A DNA stretch of 64,000 bases from Akkermansia muciniphila (GCA_004557455.1 SFDX01000003.1:1-64000); one strand, 5' to 3'; positions 24,040-33,243 are shown, counted from the first letter of the stretch. Program-made: numbers and translations. The notes: generated from the letters alone by a model not told the origin.

Positions 24040-25902
24040 ATGGCAGATACATCCCCGACCGAAGAGAAGAAGAGCCTGTGGGCCGTCTATAAGCCGATTA
24101 TCCGGCGCTATTTCCGCCCGCACAGGGGCATTCTCATTTGGGCGGTGCTCGCCGGTGTCGTGGCGGGGTTGACGGGTGGCTTCGGCTTGCCGGTTATCTT
24201 GCAGCGCGTGGTGCCCATCGTCTTCGGTACGCAGCCTGCGCCGGACTTCCTGACGCATCTGCTGGATAGCTGCCCCGTTTTGTGCAACATGGACCGCGCG
24301 GTTCTGCTCATGTGGCTGGCGGCTCTCTTTATGCCCCTGCTCATGTTGGTGCGCGGCATGGCTACCTATGTAAACACATATCTGCTGACCGTGGCAGGAA
24401 CCCGCGTCCTCTCCGACATGCGACTGCACCTCTTCGAGCGTTTGCAGTGGCTTTCCTTCTCCTTCCTAGACAAGCGCTCCCGCGGGGACACGATGACCAC
24501 GACCATCCAATACACGCAGATGTTGCAGGGCGGCATGGTGATGGTGATGAATAACTTGGTGGTGCAGCCGCTCACCCTCCTCTCGGCCGTCGGTTTCCTG
24601 GCCTACAACGCCATTGTGAACGAGGCCAGCGCCATTATGCTCGGCAACCTGATTATCTCTGCACTGGCTATCCCCTTGGTGCGTTGGGTGGGCCGCAGAA
24701 TGGTGAAGCAGATGCAAAGCATGCTGACGGGTCTGAACAAGATAACGGAGACCGTGGAGGAGACGCTCAGCGCCCAGCGCGAGGTGCGTGCTTTCAACCT
24801 GCAGCCTTTTCTGCGGAAGCGTCTGGTAAACTATATCCGCTCTTTCAACGGGCTTATGATTCGCATGGGCGCCTGGAGTTCCGGTATCTCCCCCGCCATC
24901 GAAGTGGTGAGTGCCCTGGCGCTCGCCTTCGCTCTGTACCAGGGGTGCAGCCGCGGCATGACGCTGGAGGACTTCACCGCGCTGGCAACGGCCTGCTATC
25001 TGTGTTACGATCCCATCAAGAACCTCTCCGCGACCTTCAACCAAATTCAGCTGATGGCCCCTGTGATCGGCTCGCTGGATGAGGTGCTGTACGCCAAGGA
25101 TGAAACCCCGGAGCCGGCGGAGCCGCTGACCCTGCCGCAGCCCACCCCCGGGGTGGTGGACTTTGAGCAGGTGAGTTTCTCCTACGAGCCCGGCAAACCC
25201 GTGCTGCATGATGTGAATGTGCATGTGCCCGCGGGGCAGGTCGTGGGGCTGGTGGGCCCCAGCGGATCCGGCAAAACGACCTTCATCAACCTCATTTGCC
25301 GTTTCTACGAGGTTGACACGGGGTGCGTGCGCATCGACGGCGTGGATGTGCGGCGCCTGCGGCGCGAGGACCGCACGCGTGCCATCGGCCTCGTTTCGCA
25401 GTTTGCAGCGCTCTTCCGCGGTACGATAGCAGACAACATCTCCGCCGGCCGCCCCGGTGCCGCTCGGGCGGAAATCATGGCAGCGGGCGACGCCGCGCGT
25501 GTGTCGGAGTTCGCCCTGCAGGACCCCGCGGGTTACGATCGCATGCTGGAGGAGGGCGGCATCGGCCTCTCCGGCGGGCAGCGGCAGCGCGTGTCCATCG
25601 CGCGGGCTTTCCTGAAGAACGCACCGGTGCTGATTCTTGACGAGGCGACCTCTGCCTTGGACATGAAGAGCGAGGCGCTGATTCAGGGTGAGCTGGAGAA
25701 ATTGGCGCACGGGCACACCACCTTCATCATTGCCCACCGCTTCAGCACCCTGCGTATGGCGGACCGCCTTCTCGTGTTCGAGAAAGGGCACATTATCGCA
25801 GACGGTACGCACGATGAACTTTACGAGCAATGCCCCCTCTACCGCACTCTGTATGATGAGCAGGTGAGCGAGGCACAACAAAATCGGCAAGACGCATGTT
25901 AA
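24040..25902 (+). CDS. ABC half-exporter, MsbA-like (first of a pair)
   Basis: 620 residues. A six-helix transmembrane domain (about 25-340) is fused to a nucleotide-binding domain with Walker A GPSGSGKTT (about 406-414), signature LSGGQRQR, Walker B ILILDEATSALD-type with catalytic Glu, and H-loop IAHRFS. All catalytic residues are present. It follows waaA, so lipid A-core flipping in the MsbA manner is plausible; drug or lipid export are alternatives. Its stop overlaps the next half-exporter by 7 bp, so the two may form a heterodimer. Confidence 0.88.
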   Translation: MADTSPTEEKKSLWAVYKPIIRRYFRPHRGILIWAVLAGVVAGLTGGFGLPVILQRVVPIVFGTQPAPDFLTHLLDSCPVLCNMDRAVLLMWLAALFMPLLMLVRGMATYVNTYLLTVAGTRVLSDMRLHLFERLQWLSFSFLDKRSRGDTMTTTIQYTQMLQGGMVMVMNNLVVQPLTLLSAVGFLAYNAIVNEASAIMLGNLIISALAIPLVRWVGRRMVKQMQSMLTGLNKITETVEETLSAQREVRAFNLQPFLRKRLVNYIRSFNGLMIRMGAWSSGISPAIEVVSALALAFALYQGCSRGMTLEDFTALATACYLCYDPIKNLSATFNQIQLMAPVIGSLDEVLYAKDETPEPAEPLTLPQPTPGVVDFEQVSFSYEPGKPVLHDVNVHVPAGQVVGLVGPSGSGKTTFINLICRFYEVDTGCVRIDGVDVRRLRREDRTRAIGLVSQFAALFRGTIADNISAGRPGAARAEIMAAGDAARVSEFALQDPAGYDRMLEEGGIGLSGGQRQRVSIARAFLKNAPVLILDEATSALDMKSEALIQGELEKLAHGHTTFIIAHRFSTLRMADRLLVFEKGHIIADGTHDELYEQCPLYRTLYDEQVSEAQQNRQDAC

Positions 25903-27695
25903 AACGCACCCTTTACTTTCTGCATCGCTTTCTGCTGCCGCACATCGCCCTGTTCGGCATCGTCATCCTGACCGGCTTTGTTGCGGCGTCAGCCAGCGGA
26001 CTGGGCATTCCCGTGATGGTCAAGTATGTGTTCCCCGTGTTATTTGACTCCGCAACGGAGTCCGGTACGCCGGAGCTTTTTACCCTCTTTCCGGGTCTTA
26101 CGGAGTACCCGCGCAACACGCTGTTGATTATGGCAGCGCTGGCCATGCCCATTCTGTTTGCCATTCGCGGCGTGTCACAGTGGCTCAATGCGGTGATGGT
26201 CAATGTGCTCGGTATCCGCATTCTGGAGGACCTGCGCATGGCGGTGTTCGATCGCCTGCAGGAGCTGCCGCTGTCCTATGTGGACGGCTCCCGCAAGGGG
26301 GACATCGTCAGCCGCGTGGTAACAGATACGTCGAATGTTCAGAATGTGCTGGGCAAGGTGGCGAATGACCTCATCAAGCAACCCCTCACGGCTCTTTCTG
26401 CTATGGGTGCCTTCATCTTCATGCTCTTTTCCCACAGCGGCAGATGGGTATTTGCTGCGTGTATGCTGCTGCTGGGGCTTGCCATCTGGCCCGTGGTGGA
26501 GTTCGGTCGGCGCGTGGCTGTTAAATCCCGCCGCGCTCAGGAGGCCATGGGCGACCTCAATTCCGTGTTGCAGCAGAACCTGGAGGCCCAGCGCGAGGTG
26601 CGCGCCTACGGATTGGAGGAACAGCAGATCCGCAGTTTTGCGGAGGCTACAGACCACTATAATGCCAATGTTATCAAGCAGGTGAAGTATCAGAAGGCTC
26701 TGGTGCCCATCGTGGAGGTGGTCACTGCGCTCTCCCTCTCGGTGTTGTTGGTGAGTGCCCGCAGCTCGAATGTGGATTTGCAGACTTTCCTGGCCATTGC
26801 GGCCTCTCTGTTCTTCTGTTTCGATTCCCTGCGCCGTACGGGTATCGCTTACAATTCCTTCAACAGTGCGCAGGGGTCGCTCAGCCGACTGGAGGAGGTG
26901 CTCCGGGAGCCCAATCCCATGCCGGAGCCTGCAGAGCCGAAACACTTTGCCGGGCCCGTCCGCGGGGAGATCGAGCTTTGCGGCGTGAACTTCTTTTATG
27001 ATGAGCAGCACCCCGCTTTGCAGGAGGTCAACCTGCGTATTCCTGCCGGGCAAATCGTCGGTCTGGTGGGGCCCAGCGGCGCGGGTAAAACGACCTTCGC
27101 CTGCCTCATTCCGCGTTTTTACGACCCCACCGAGGGCTGTGTCAAGATAGACGGGATCGACATCCGCGATTTAACCTACCATGAGCTGCGCGAGCAAATT
27201 GCCTTGGTGGGTCAGCAGGCGCTGCTCTTTGCGGGAAGCATTCGGGATAACATTGCCTTGGGCAAGACGGGGGCTACACAGGCGGAAATTGAGCACGCGG
27301 CGGATGCAGCGCGGGTGAGTGTTTTCTTGGATGGTGAGAAGACCTTGGACACGGAGCTGGGGCAGGGGGGCACGGGGCTCTCCGGCGGCCAGCGGCAGCG
27401 TGTGGCCATTGCGCGGGCGTTCGTGAAGGATGCGCCTATCCTCATTCTGGATGAGGCGACCGCCTCCCTGGATGCGGAGAGTGAACACGAAATCCAGGAG
27501 CAATTGGACTCCTTGGCGAAGGGGCGTACCACGCTCATTGTGGCGCACCGCTTCAGCACCATTCGCAACGCGCACCGCATCCTCGTCTTCGACCGCGGCC
27601 GCATTATTGCAGACGGGCCGCATGAGAAGCTCTATGCCGAGTGTCCGCTCTACAAGGAGCTTTACGATCGCCAGGGGATGGAAAACCGGGAATAG
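25896..27695 (+). CDS. ABC half-exporter, MsbA-like (second of a pair)
   Basis: 599 residues with the same layout as its upstream neighbour. There are six membrane helices in the first ~320 residues, Walker A GPSGAGKTT near residue 392, signature LSGGQRQR, Walker B LILDEATASLD and H-loop VAHRFS. The segment EAQREVRAYGLEEQQ in the coupling-helix region is shared with the first protein (SAQREVRAFNLQ), so the pair arose by duplication. Both sites look active. Overlapping genes suggest equal synthesis and heterodimer formation. Confidence 0.88.
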   Translation: MLKRTLYFLHRFLLPHIALFGIVILTGFVAASASGLGIPVMVKYVFPVLFDSATESGTPELFTLFPGLTEYPRNTLLIMAALAMPILFAIRGVSQWLNAVMVNVLGIRILEDLRMAVFDRLQELPLSYVDGSRKGDIVSRVVTDTSNVQNVLGKVANDLIKQPLTALSAMGAFIFMLFSHSGRWVFAACMLLLGLAIWPVVEFGRRVAVKSRRAQEAMGDLNSVLQQNLEAQREVRAYGLEEQQIRSFAEATDHYNANVIKQVKYQKALVPIVEVVTALSLSVLLVSARSSNVDLQTFLAIAASLFFCFDSLRRTGIAYNSFNSAQGSLSRLEEVLREPNPMPEPAEPKHFAGPVRGEIELCGVNFFYDEQHPALQEVNLRIPAGQIVGLVGPSGAGKTTFACLIPRFYDPTEGCVKIDGIDIRDLTYHELREQIALVGQQALLFAGSIRDNIALGKTGATQAEIEHAADAARVSVFLDGEKTLDTELGQGGTGLSGGQRQRVAIARAFVKDAPILILDEATASLDAESEHEIQEQLDSLAKGRTTLIVAHRFSTIRNAHRILVFDRGRIIADGPHEKLYAECPLYKELYDRQGMENRE

Positions 27696-27739
27696 TAGCG
27701 GGCTTTTTACATCTCGACGGGTCTCTCTGTTTTTTCTGC

Positions 27740-27768
27740 TTGCTTTTCTCCGGCTTTCGGCGCATAAT
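27740..27768 (+). promoter_or_regulatory. Promoter of the LOG-family gene (leaderless type)
   Basis: TTGCTT (27740-27745), 17-bp spacer, CATAAT (27763-27768), then 6 nt to the ATG at 27775. Confidence 0.65.
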
Positions 27769-27774
27769 GTCACC

Positions 27775-28872
27775 ATGAGCAAGCCGAATATCTTAGCGGC
27801 GCACGACATCAACAGCCGTGCCGAATTCCACAGCGATATCAGCATCCCCTCCAAGACGGGTAACCCCGTGCTGGATGCGAACCTCTATGACCTGGCACAC
27901 CGTTTCTGCGGTGAGCACAGCCCCGAGGTGGTTCTGGAGATGTTGGCCACCACCATGAACGCTGCCATGGATCCCGATGCGGAGGAGCATGACCTCAAGA
28001 TCATGAGCGTGACCATCAAGGAGATGTTGGATGCCGACCGCATGTTCCGCCCCTACGCCAATGTGCGCAAGGTGACTTGCTACGGCTCTGCCCGCACGAA
28101 GCCGGATGACCCCTCTTATAAAATAGCCAAGAAGTTCTCGCGCGAGATGACCAAACGCGGTTATATGGTCATCACCGGCGGCGGCCCCGGTATTATGCAG
28201 GCTTGCAATGAGGGCGCGGGGGAGAAGAATTCCTTCGGTCTCAACATCACGCTGCCGTATGAGCAGCACCCTAACCACGTGATGCTGAACAGCAGGAAGA
28301 TGATGAACTTCTACTATTTCTTCACCCGCAAGCTCAATTTCCTGAAGCAGACAGACGCCCTTGTGGCCTTTACGGGTGGTTTCGGTACCATGGATGAGAT
28401 TTTCGAGACCATCACCCTCATCCAGACCGGTAAGTCTACTGTCTTCCCCGTGGTGCTGCTGGATCCGCCCGGGGAGATGTTCTGGAAGCGTTGGTGGGAC
28501 TTCGTGTTGCGCGAGCTACTGGCTGCCGGGCTGATATCCCCGGAGGATACGCGCCTGATGTACCTCTCCAAGAGCTGGGAGGATGCCGTGGATCACATTG
28601 AACATTTTTACAGCCGTTTTCACTCTTATTTCTTTTTTGAGGACACGATTACCCTGCGCCTCATGAGCCCGCTGAATGAGGAGTCTCTGGACTGGCTGCG
28701 TACGGATTATGCGGATCTGATGCCGAAGAACGACCTGCGGCTGATGGAGTGCCGCGATGATTTGGATCCGCAACCGGCGCTTTCTGAGTTGCCGCGCCTG
28801 CGCTTCACGTTCCGCCGCGGCAACTATGCGCGCCTGCGAATGTTGATCGATGCGGTGAATGACCTCTCGTAA
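27775..28872 (+). CDS. LOG-family (lysine decarboxylase-like) nucleotide hydrolase
   Basis: 365 residues from the ATG at 27775. The Rossmann-like core carries the family motifs GGGPGIMQACNEGA (the PGGxGTxxE-partner loop) and GGFGTMDEIFE. These define LOG/TIGR00730 proteins, often misnamed lysine decarboxylases, which cleave nucleoside 5'-monophosphates. It is longer than the usual 180-250 residues, with about 95 extra residues at the N-terminus and a C-terminal extension ending RLRMLIDAVNDLS. The physiological substrate is unknown. It is a single gene with its own promoter and a hairpin terminator. Confidence 0.85.
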   Translation: MSKPNILAAHDINSRAEFHSDISIPSKTGNPVLDANLYDLAHRFCGEHSPEVVLEMLATTMNAAMDPDAEEHDLKIMSVTIKEMLDADRMFRPYANVRKVTCYGSARTKPDDPSYKIAKKFSREMTKRGYMVITGGGPGIMQACNEGAGEKNSFGLNITLPYEQHPNHVMLNSRKMMNFYYFFTRKLNFLKQTDALVAFTGGFGTMDEIFETITLIQTGKSTVFPVVLLDPPGEMFWKRWWDFVLRELLAAGLISPEDTRLMYLSKSWEDAVDHIEHFYSRFHSYFFFEDTITLRLMSPLNEESLDWLRTDYADLMPKNDLRLMECRDDLDPQPALSELPRLRFTFRRGNYARLRMLIDAVNDLS

Positions 28873-28902
28873 GGTGCTTTGGAGCGTTGCGGTACACAAA
28901 AC

Positions 28903-28927
28903 GGGGCAGCCTTCTGCGGGCTGCCCC
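28903..28927. terminator. Bidirectional terminator
   Basis: A perfect 9-bp stem GGGGCAGCC/GGCTGCCCC with 7-nt loop between convergent genes (27775 plus and 28982 minus). Read on the minus strand it is followed by GTTTTG, so it fits the minus gene best. Confidence 0.7.
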
Positions 28928-28981
28928 TTGCGGTTAACGAAGAGACGATGTGCGGCGCATTCGTGCACCGCACTTGTTGGG

Positions 28982-29281
28982 TCATTCGGCTGCTTCCGTT
29001 GTGTCCTCTGCCGGCGCGGCGCCCGCCGTCTTGAGCTGGGCACGCTGCTCGCGGTAGTTCTTCAGAAGGCCCTTGCAGTCATCGCCCTTGCACTTCCGCA
29101 GAGCGTCAAGAATCTCGTCGCGCACAGACTTGGCTGCATGGAAGGATTCCTTGTAGTCATTGTTGTACTGCTTGTCAGAGAAATACTCTGTGAACTGGGT
29201 GCCGTTGCGCATGATAGAAAGGCGCCAACCCTGGAATGCTGTCTTCTTGTATGTGTAGCGTGAAATGTTCTTCGCTTTCAT
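28982..29281 (-). CDS. Small protein, possibly AP2-like DNA-binding
   Basis: 99 residues. The pattern GWRLSIMRNGTQ, then YFSDKQYNN, then SFHAAKSVRDEILDAL, fits the three-strand-plus-helix layout of AP2-like domains in phage and bacterial proteins: W, then a hydrophobic strand, Y/F-F, and a helix with spaced Ala. The C-terminal tail is low-complexity (Ala/Glu) with one CKGDDC motif. DNA binding is inference; the length and basic N-terminus (KAKNISRYTYKK) agree with it. The ATG lies 6 nt after a TAGACT -10 box. Confidence 0.6.
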   Translation of the reverse strand: MKAKNISRYTYKKTAFQGWRLSIMRNGTQFTEYFSDKQYNNDYKESFHAAKSVRDEILDALRKCKGDDCKGLLKNYREQRAQLKTAGAAPAEDTTEAAE

Positions 29282-29287
29282 GGCTTA

Positions 29288-29315
29288 AGTCTAGCATATC
29301 AGCCTAAGAAATCAA
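29288..29315 (-). promoter_or_regulatory. Promoter of the 99-residue protein gene (leaderless type)
   Basis: Minus-strand TTGATT (29315-29310), 16-bp spacer, TAGACT (29293-29288), 6 nt to the ATG at 29281. The rest of the AT-rich 29316-29497 gap shows no gene. Confidence 0.6.
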
Positions 29316-29497
29316 GTGAAAAATCCAAAAATAGTCAAGAAATGCCAATTATTTCCTGTAGTTTTGTGCAAAATTAGTGTATTTTTTATGTCATACTCCC
29401 CCATTTTTTCGTTTTCCGCCTTTTGAATCATTAAAAATTGCTTTGTCGGGTTGTAACGGGGTTGTCCTCACAATTTATCGGGGTTCGCTGAATTCTT

Positions 29498-29526
29498 TTG
29501 ACAAGAGGGGGAGAGCTTGGTACAAT
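29498..29526 (+). promoter_or_regulatory. Promoter of khpB operon (leaderless type)
   Basis: A perfect TTGACA (29498-29503), 17-bp spacer and TACAAT (29521-29526), then exactly 6 nt to the ATG at 29533. This is one of the strongest promoters in the window. Confidence 0.85.
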
Positions 29527-29532
29527 GTGCGC

Positions 29533-30000
29533 ATGGATACGGAAGAACGACTCGAAGCAGCGGCGCGGAAGGTGCTGGACGAGATGCTGGTGCCTCTCGG
29601 CTATGAGTTTGAGGTAACGGTGAACCGCAATGAGGAGGGGCCGGAGCTGATGATCAGCACGGCGGATGCCAAGTACTTGATCGGTGAGAACGGTGACCGC
29701 TTGGATGACCTGCAATACTTGGTGAACCGTCTGGTGCAGGCGGAGTGGCCGGATGCGCCGAGGGTGCGTGTGGACTGTGAGAACTATCGGGCGCAGGCGG
29801 AGGCTCGTTTGCTGCGGCGCGCGCGTTCTCGGGCGGAGCATGTGCTGCGTACGGGCCGCTCGCTGCAAATGGAGCCGCTGAATGCTTACCAGCGTCGACT
29901 GGTGCACAATGCTTTGGCCAAGATGGAGGGGATAGCCACGGCCTCCGAGGAGACGGATTCTCGATTCAAGCGCATTACCATCAGCCGCAAGGGGGAATGA
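29533..30000 (+). CDS. khpB: KhpB/Jag-like RNA-binding protein (KH and R3H domains)
   Basis: 155 residues from the ATG at 29533. A KH-type segment contains ISTADAKYLIGENGDRLDDLQYLVNR, with the GxxG-like loop IGENGDRL. A C-terminal R3H domain holds PLNAYQRRLVHNALAKM, matching the R-x-x-x-H pattern. The Jag-N domain of longer homologues is absent. KhpB proteins bind many mRNAs and sRNAs and affect cell elongation. The frame extends upstream, but the promoter fixes the start. The stop overlaps the next gene by 4 bp. Confidence 0.88.
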   Translation: MDTEERLEAAARKVLDEMLVPLGYEFEVTVNRNEEGPELMISTADAKYLIGENGDRLDDLQYLVNRLVQAEWPDAPRVRVDCENYRAQAEARLLRRARSRAEHVLRTGRSLQMEPLNAYQRRLVHNALAKMEGIATASEETDSRFKRITISRKGE

Positions 30001-30743
30001 GGTGGCTCTCGGCAGCGGTGGCGTGGGTGGTAGGTGCAGCAACCGTTATAGCGGAGGAGCCGCCGTACCGCCTGTACGCGGCGGAGGATTTCCCCGTTGA
30101 GGTGCTGCGTGAGCGCATGGAGCCGCTTAAGCAGCTTGCCCCTCAGGCGACCTATCAGCTGGTGCCGTTGCCGGGCAAGGCTCAGAACCTGCAGCAGGCT
30201 CAGCGTGTGGCTAAGGCCATTGAGGACGGTGTGACGCAGCTTCCCTGCCTGGTCCCTGTGGATGAGCAGGGGGGGCTTGCCTGCGTGGGATTGGGGGGCA
30301 AATTGACTCCGGAGGCGCTGGAGGCATCCCGGGCTTCGGCGTCTGATCCGCAGCGTCGGGTGCGTGCGCAACAGCGGCTTCTGCAGGCGCACCAGTACCT
30401 CCTTTTTGCGGAGTTGGCGTTCACTCGTCCCATGACAATGCGGGACTTGGAGGAGCGCGTGGTGCGTTGCCGTTGTTTGATGAAGAATCCCCACGCAACA
30501 AATACCACGCGGCAGCGTCTGGGGCTGCTGGCTCTTTATCCGATGCTGATGCAGCAATACGCACTGCTGTACACCGGGGGGCATTCTCCGCAGACGGAGG
30601 CCAAGCTGCTGGAGGCTATCGCAGCTCTGGATGCCGCGCGGGATGCGGGGCCGAACACGGTGCTGGGGCGCAAGGCCCATGCGGAGCGCGAACGCCTGCG
30701 CGCGGCTCGTCTGCAGGCCCGTCAACGTGAGTTCGGATCATGA
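29997..30743 (+). CDS. Secreted protein, unknown function
   Basis: 248 residues. The signal peptide (about 1-19) ends near TVIAEE. The first ~90 residues (YRLYAAEDFP, then TQLPCLVPVDEQGGLACVG) suggest a thioredoxin-like fold with the cis-Pro-type LPCLV but no CxxC. The rest is helical and Arg/Leu/Ala-rich. No family is recognised. It overlaps khpB by 4 bp and the GH36 gene by 4 bp, so all three are one operon, although their functions do not obviously connect. Confidence 0.65.
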   Translation: MRWLSAAVAWVVGAATVIAEEPPYRLYAAEDFPVEVLRERMEPLKQLAPQATYQLVPLPGKAQNLQQAQRVAKAIEDGVTQLPCLVPVDEQGGLACVGLGGKLTPEALEASRASASDPQRRVRAQQRLLQAHQYLLFAELAFTRPMTMRDLEERVVRCRCLMKNPHATNTTRQRLGLLALYPMLMQQYALLYTGGHSPQTEAKLLEAIAALDAARDAGPNTVLGRKAHAERERLRAARLQARQREFGS

Positions 30744-32860
30744 GACATCATTTGTTTACTGCGCATGGTCAGCTGAGTCTCCGTGCTCGTGAGGATGGCA
30801 AGGTGATGCTGAGTTACTTCGGACCGCGCTTGGTGGTTCCGGATGATGCTTTTGTTTGTCCGGTGGCGGAATATCCGCTCATGCCTACCGACTATGATGC
30901 GAGGGGGTACGCCGTTAACCGCTCCGGGGAGTATGCATTGCAGTTAGTTCTGCCGGACGGGTCGCGATCCGTCGACCTGCGCTTGGAGGAGGCTGATTTG
31001 CGGGAGGACCGGGCCCTTTTGCGTCTGCGGGATGCTGTTCTGTGCGGTTTGGAGCTGACGATTGAGTTGCGGGGTGACCCGGCGGAGGACGTTGTGGCTT
31101 GGTCTGTTACTCTGCATAACGGCACGGAGGGCGAGGTGCAGGTGCTGCGCGCTCTCTCGGCGGCTTGGACGGAGCGGGCAGAGCGGTATTTTGTAACAAG
31201 TTTTCGCGGCTCTTGGGCGGGGGAGAGTCTGTTGCAGGAGGAGGAGTTGATGCGCGGTAATGCTCTCTGCGTGGGGGCGGATACGGGTATCAAGAATGCG
31301 CAGGAGGGTACACCGGGGCTTGTGTTGGCCCTCGGGGACCGTGCGCAGGAGGAGCAGGGGGAGTGTATTCAGGCTGCCCTCTGTTGGAGTGGTGCCTACA
31401 CGCTTTGTGTTAAGCACAGTGCCTGCGGACACGCCTTCGTGGCGATGGGGCATGACTTCTCTGCCTCTCCGTATACATTGCTTCCGGGGCTCAGTCTGGA
31501 GCTTCCCACGGTGTTGCTTTCGCGCAGTGGTGCGGGGAAGGGGCCTGCCTGTCGCAGTCTGCACCGTTATCTGGGGCGGCATATTCTGCCGCAACATGAG
31601 ATGCCCCCGCAGCGTTGTGTGCTGAACAGTTGGGAGGGCGTGCACTTTGACGTGCAGGAGGATGCTTTGCGCGAGATGATGCGGGATGCTGCCGGGCTTG
31701 GGGTGGAGTTGTTTGTTTTGGATGACGGGTGGTTCGGGCAGCGGCATGATGATACGAGCTCGCTGGGGGATTGGCAACCGAACCCGCAGAAGCTGCCCGG
31801 TGGGCTCTCTGCTTTGGCGCGGCATGCGGCGGAGCAGGGGCTTGGCTTCGGTCTTTGGGTTGAGCCGGAGATGGTCTGCCCGCAGAGTGAGCTTTTCCGC
31901 CGTCATCCGGATTGGGCGTTGCAGGTGCCGGGGCGCCGGCTGAGGGAGGAGCGGCATCAGCTTGTTCTCGATCTCGCGAACCCGGAGGTGCAGCAGTTTG
32001 TCTTGGAGACAGTCTCGCAGCTTTTGGCGGATCACCCGATTCGCTATGTGAAGTGGGATTGTAATCGTAAGATAACTGAGCTATACAGCCTGTATCTGCC
32101 GCAGCGCTTGCAGGGTAACCTGTTTTTTGATTACATCTCGGCCTATTACCGCATCATGAGCGAGTTGCGCCGCCGTTTTCCGGGGGTGGTGTTCCAGTGT
32201 TGCAGCGCCGGCGGCGGGCGGATGGACTTGGGTGCGGCGGCATTTCATGAGGAGTTTTGGTGCAGTGATAACACGGATGCTTTCGAGCGTCTCAAGATGC
32301 AGTGGGCTCTGTGCCATTTCTTCCCGCCGCAGACGATGGCGTCGCATGTAACGGTGAGCCCGAACCTCTACACGGGGCGCTGCACTTCGCTTAAGTTCCG
32401 CTGTGATGTCGCGGCTCCCTTCCGTTTCGGGGTGGAGTTGGATCCGCGCTCCCTGTCCCCTGCGGAGGCGGCCGAGTTGCGTGACCGGCTGGCCCTGCTG
32501 AAGGAGTTGCGGCCTCTTTTGGCGGAGTCGGAGCTTTACCGTCTTGTTTCGCCTTACGAGGGGCCGGACTGCGCGTTGCTTTTTGTGCACCGTACAATGA
32601 ACCGTGCCTGTCTCTTTGCCTACACGGGGGAGCGTCTCTTCACGGACCAACATACCCGCATCCGGCTCCGCGGCTTGCCCTCCGTTGCCCGCTACACTCT
32701 TCGCGAAATCGGCGAGGACTCCACCGGCTTCCGCTGCCCCCTCCGCTCTCACACCCTCGGCGCAGATTACCTTATGTCCACCGGCCTCCCCATCCACTGG
32801 AATCGCCCCATGCAGTCCTGCGTTATCCTGCTGGAGAGATTTTGTACTAAAAAGTGTTGA
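30740..32860 (+). CDS. Alpha-galactosidase, glycoside hydrolase family 36
   Basis: 706 residues, a normal GH36 length. A beta-rich N-terminal domain precedes the TIM barrel. Diagnostic motifs are FVLDDGWFG, WVEPEMVCPQS, the nucleophile Asp440 in VKWDCNR and the acid/base Asp510 in FWCSDNTDAFERLK, with CCSAGGGRMD between them. It releases alpha-linked galactose from oligosaccharides or glycoconjugates. No signal peptide is present, so it is cytoplasmic and acts on imported sugars. It is the third gene of the khpB operon. Confidence 0.94.
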   Translation: MRHHLFTAHGQLSLRAREDGKVMLSYFGPRLVVPDDAFVCPVAEYPLMPTDYDARGYAVNRSGEYALQLVLPDGSRSVDLRLEEADLREDRALLRLRDAVLCGLELTIELRGDPAEDVVAWSVTLHNGTEGEVQVLRALSAAWTERAERYFVTSFRGSWAGESLLQEEELMRGNALCVGADTGIKNAQEGTPGLVLALGDRAQEEQGECIQAALCWSGAYTLCVKHSACGHAFVAMGHDFSASPYTLLPGLSLELPTVLLSRSGAGKGPACRSLHRYLGRHILPQHEMPPQRCVLNSWEGVHFDVQEDALREMMRDAAGLGVELFVLDDGWFGQRHDDTSSLGDWQPNPQKLPGGLSALARHAAEQGLGFGLWVEPEMVCPQSELFRRHPDWALQVPGRRLREERHQLVLDLANPEVQQFVLETVSQLLADHPIRYVKWDCNRKITELYSLYLPQRLQGNLFFDYISAYYRIMSELRRRFPGVVFQCCSAGGGRMDLGAAAFHEEFWCSDNTDAFERLKMQWALCHFFPPQTMASHVTVSPNLYTGRCTSLKFRCDVAAPFRFGVELDPRSLSPAEAAELRDRLALLKELRPLLAESELYRLVSPYEGPDCALLFVHRTMNRACLFAYTGERLFTDQHTRIRLRGLPSVARYTLREIGEDSTGFRCPLRSHTLGADYLMSTGLPIHWNRPMQSCVILLERFCTKKC

Positions 32861-32884
32861 CTTTTCGTGAAAGTCAACTATAAT
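32856..32884 (+). promoter_or_regulatory. Autoregulated promoter and operator of the HigBA-type module
   Basis: TTGACT (32857-32862), 16-bp spacer, perfect TATAAT (32879-32884). A perfect 9-bp inverted repeat GTTGACTTT/AAAGTCAAC (32856-32864 and 32870-32878, 5-bp centre) covers the -35 and spacer up to the -10. It is the likely HigA binding site, typical of autorepressed toxin-antitoxin operons. Confidence 0.75.
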
Positions 32885-32903
32885 GGTCTCACAGTCCGGA
32901 CAA

Positions 32904-33236
32904 ATGGAGGTAGATGTAAAGAACTCAAAAATGAGGTGAATTATCTCTGATGAATCATTGATCGCCAGAGAGTATGGGGCATCGGTTGCTCGAAGGATCG
33001 CCCGCAGAATCCTTGAGCTTATCAACTCCGACAACCTTTACATGTTTTCTCTGATTCCCTCTGTTGGTTTCCATGCTCTGAACGGTGATCGAAAAGGACA
33101 GTGGGCAATTAATGCCAACAGACGTATGATTATTATTAGCCCGGACGGCCCTCCACCTGAGGATCACGGGAACATCGAATATCTTAAAACCGTAAGAAAA
33201 GTTAAAATCGAGGAACTTTGCGTTGATTACCACTGA
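32904..33236 (+). pseudogene. HigB-like toxin interrupted by an in-frame TGA
   Basis: The ATG at 32904 (with a GGAG-like context) reads MEVDVKNSKMR, then a TGA at 32937-32939, and continues in the same frame as IISDESLIAREYG. The product ends with the signature HALNGDRKGQWAINANRRMIII and the C-terminal IEELCVDYH. The complete frame is 110 codons, the normal size of a HigB/RelE-type mRNA-cleaving toxin, with every other motif intact. A shorter product could start at TTG 32958 (92 residues), but it would lack the first strand. The gene is best read as disabled by one recent nonsense change, while promoter, operator and antitoxin stay intact. Confidence 0.75.
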
Positions 33237-33243
33237 CACAACC

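Noticed and set aside
27430..27774. N-terminal extension of the LOG-family gene to 27430
   Set aside because: It runs through the end of the ABC exporter gene in another frame; the promoter directly before 27775 fixes the start.
32958..33236. TTG-initiated 92-residue toxin as the intact gene
   Set aside because: The sequence before it from ATG 32904 has the expected N-terminus of the family, and only a TGA separates the two, so the short frame is most likely a remnant.
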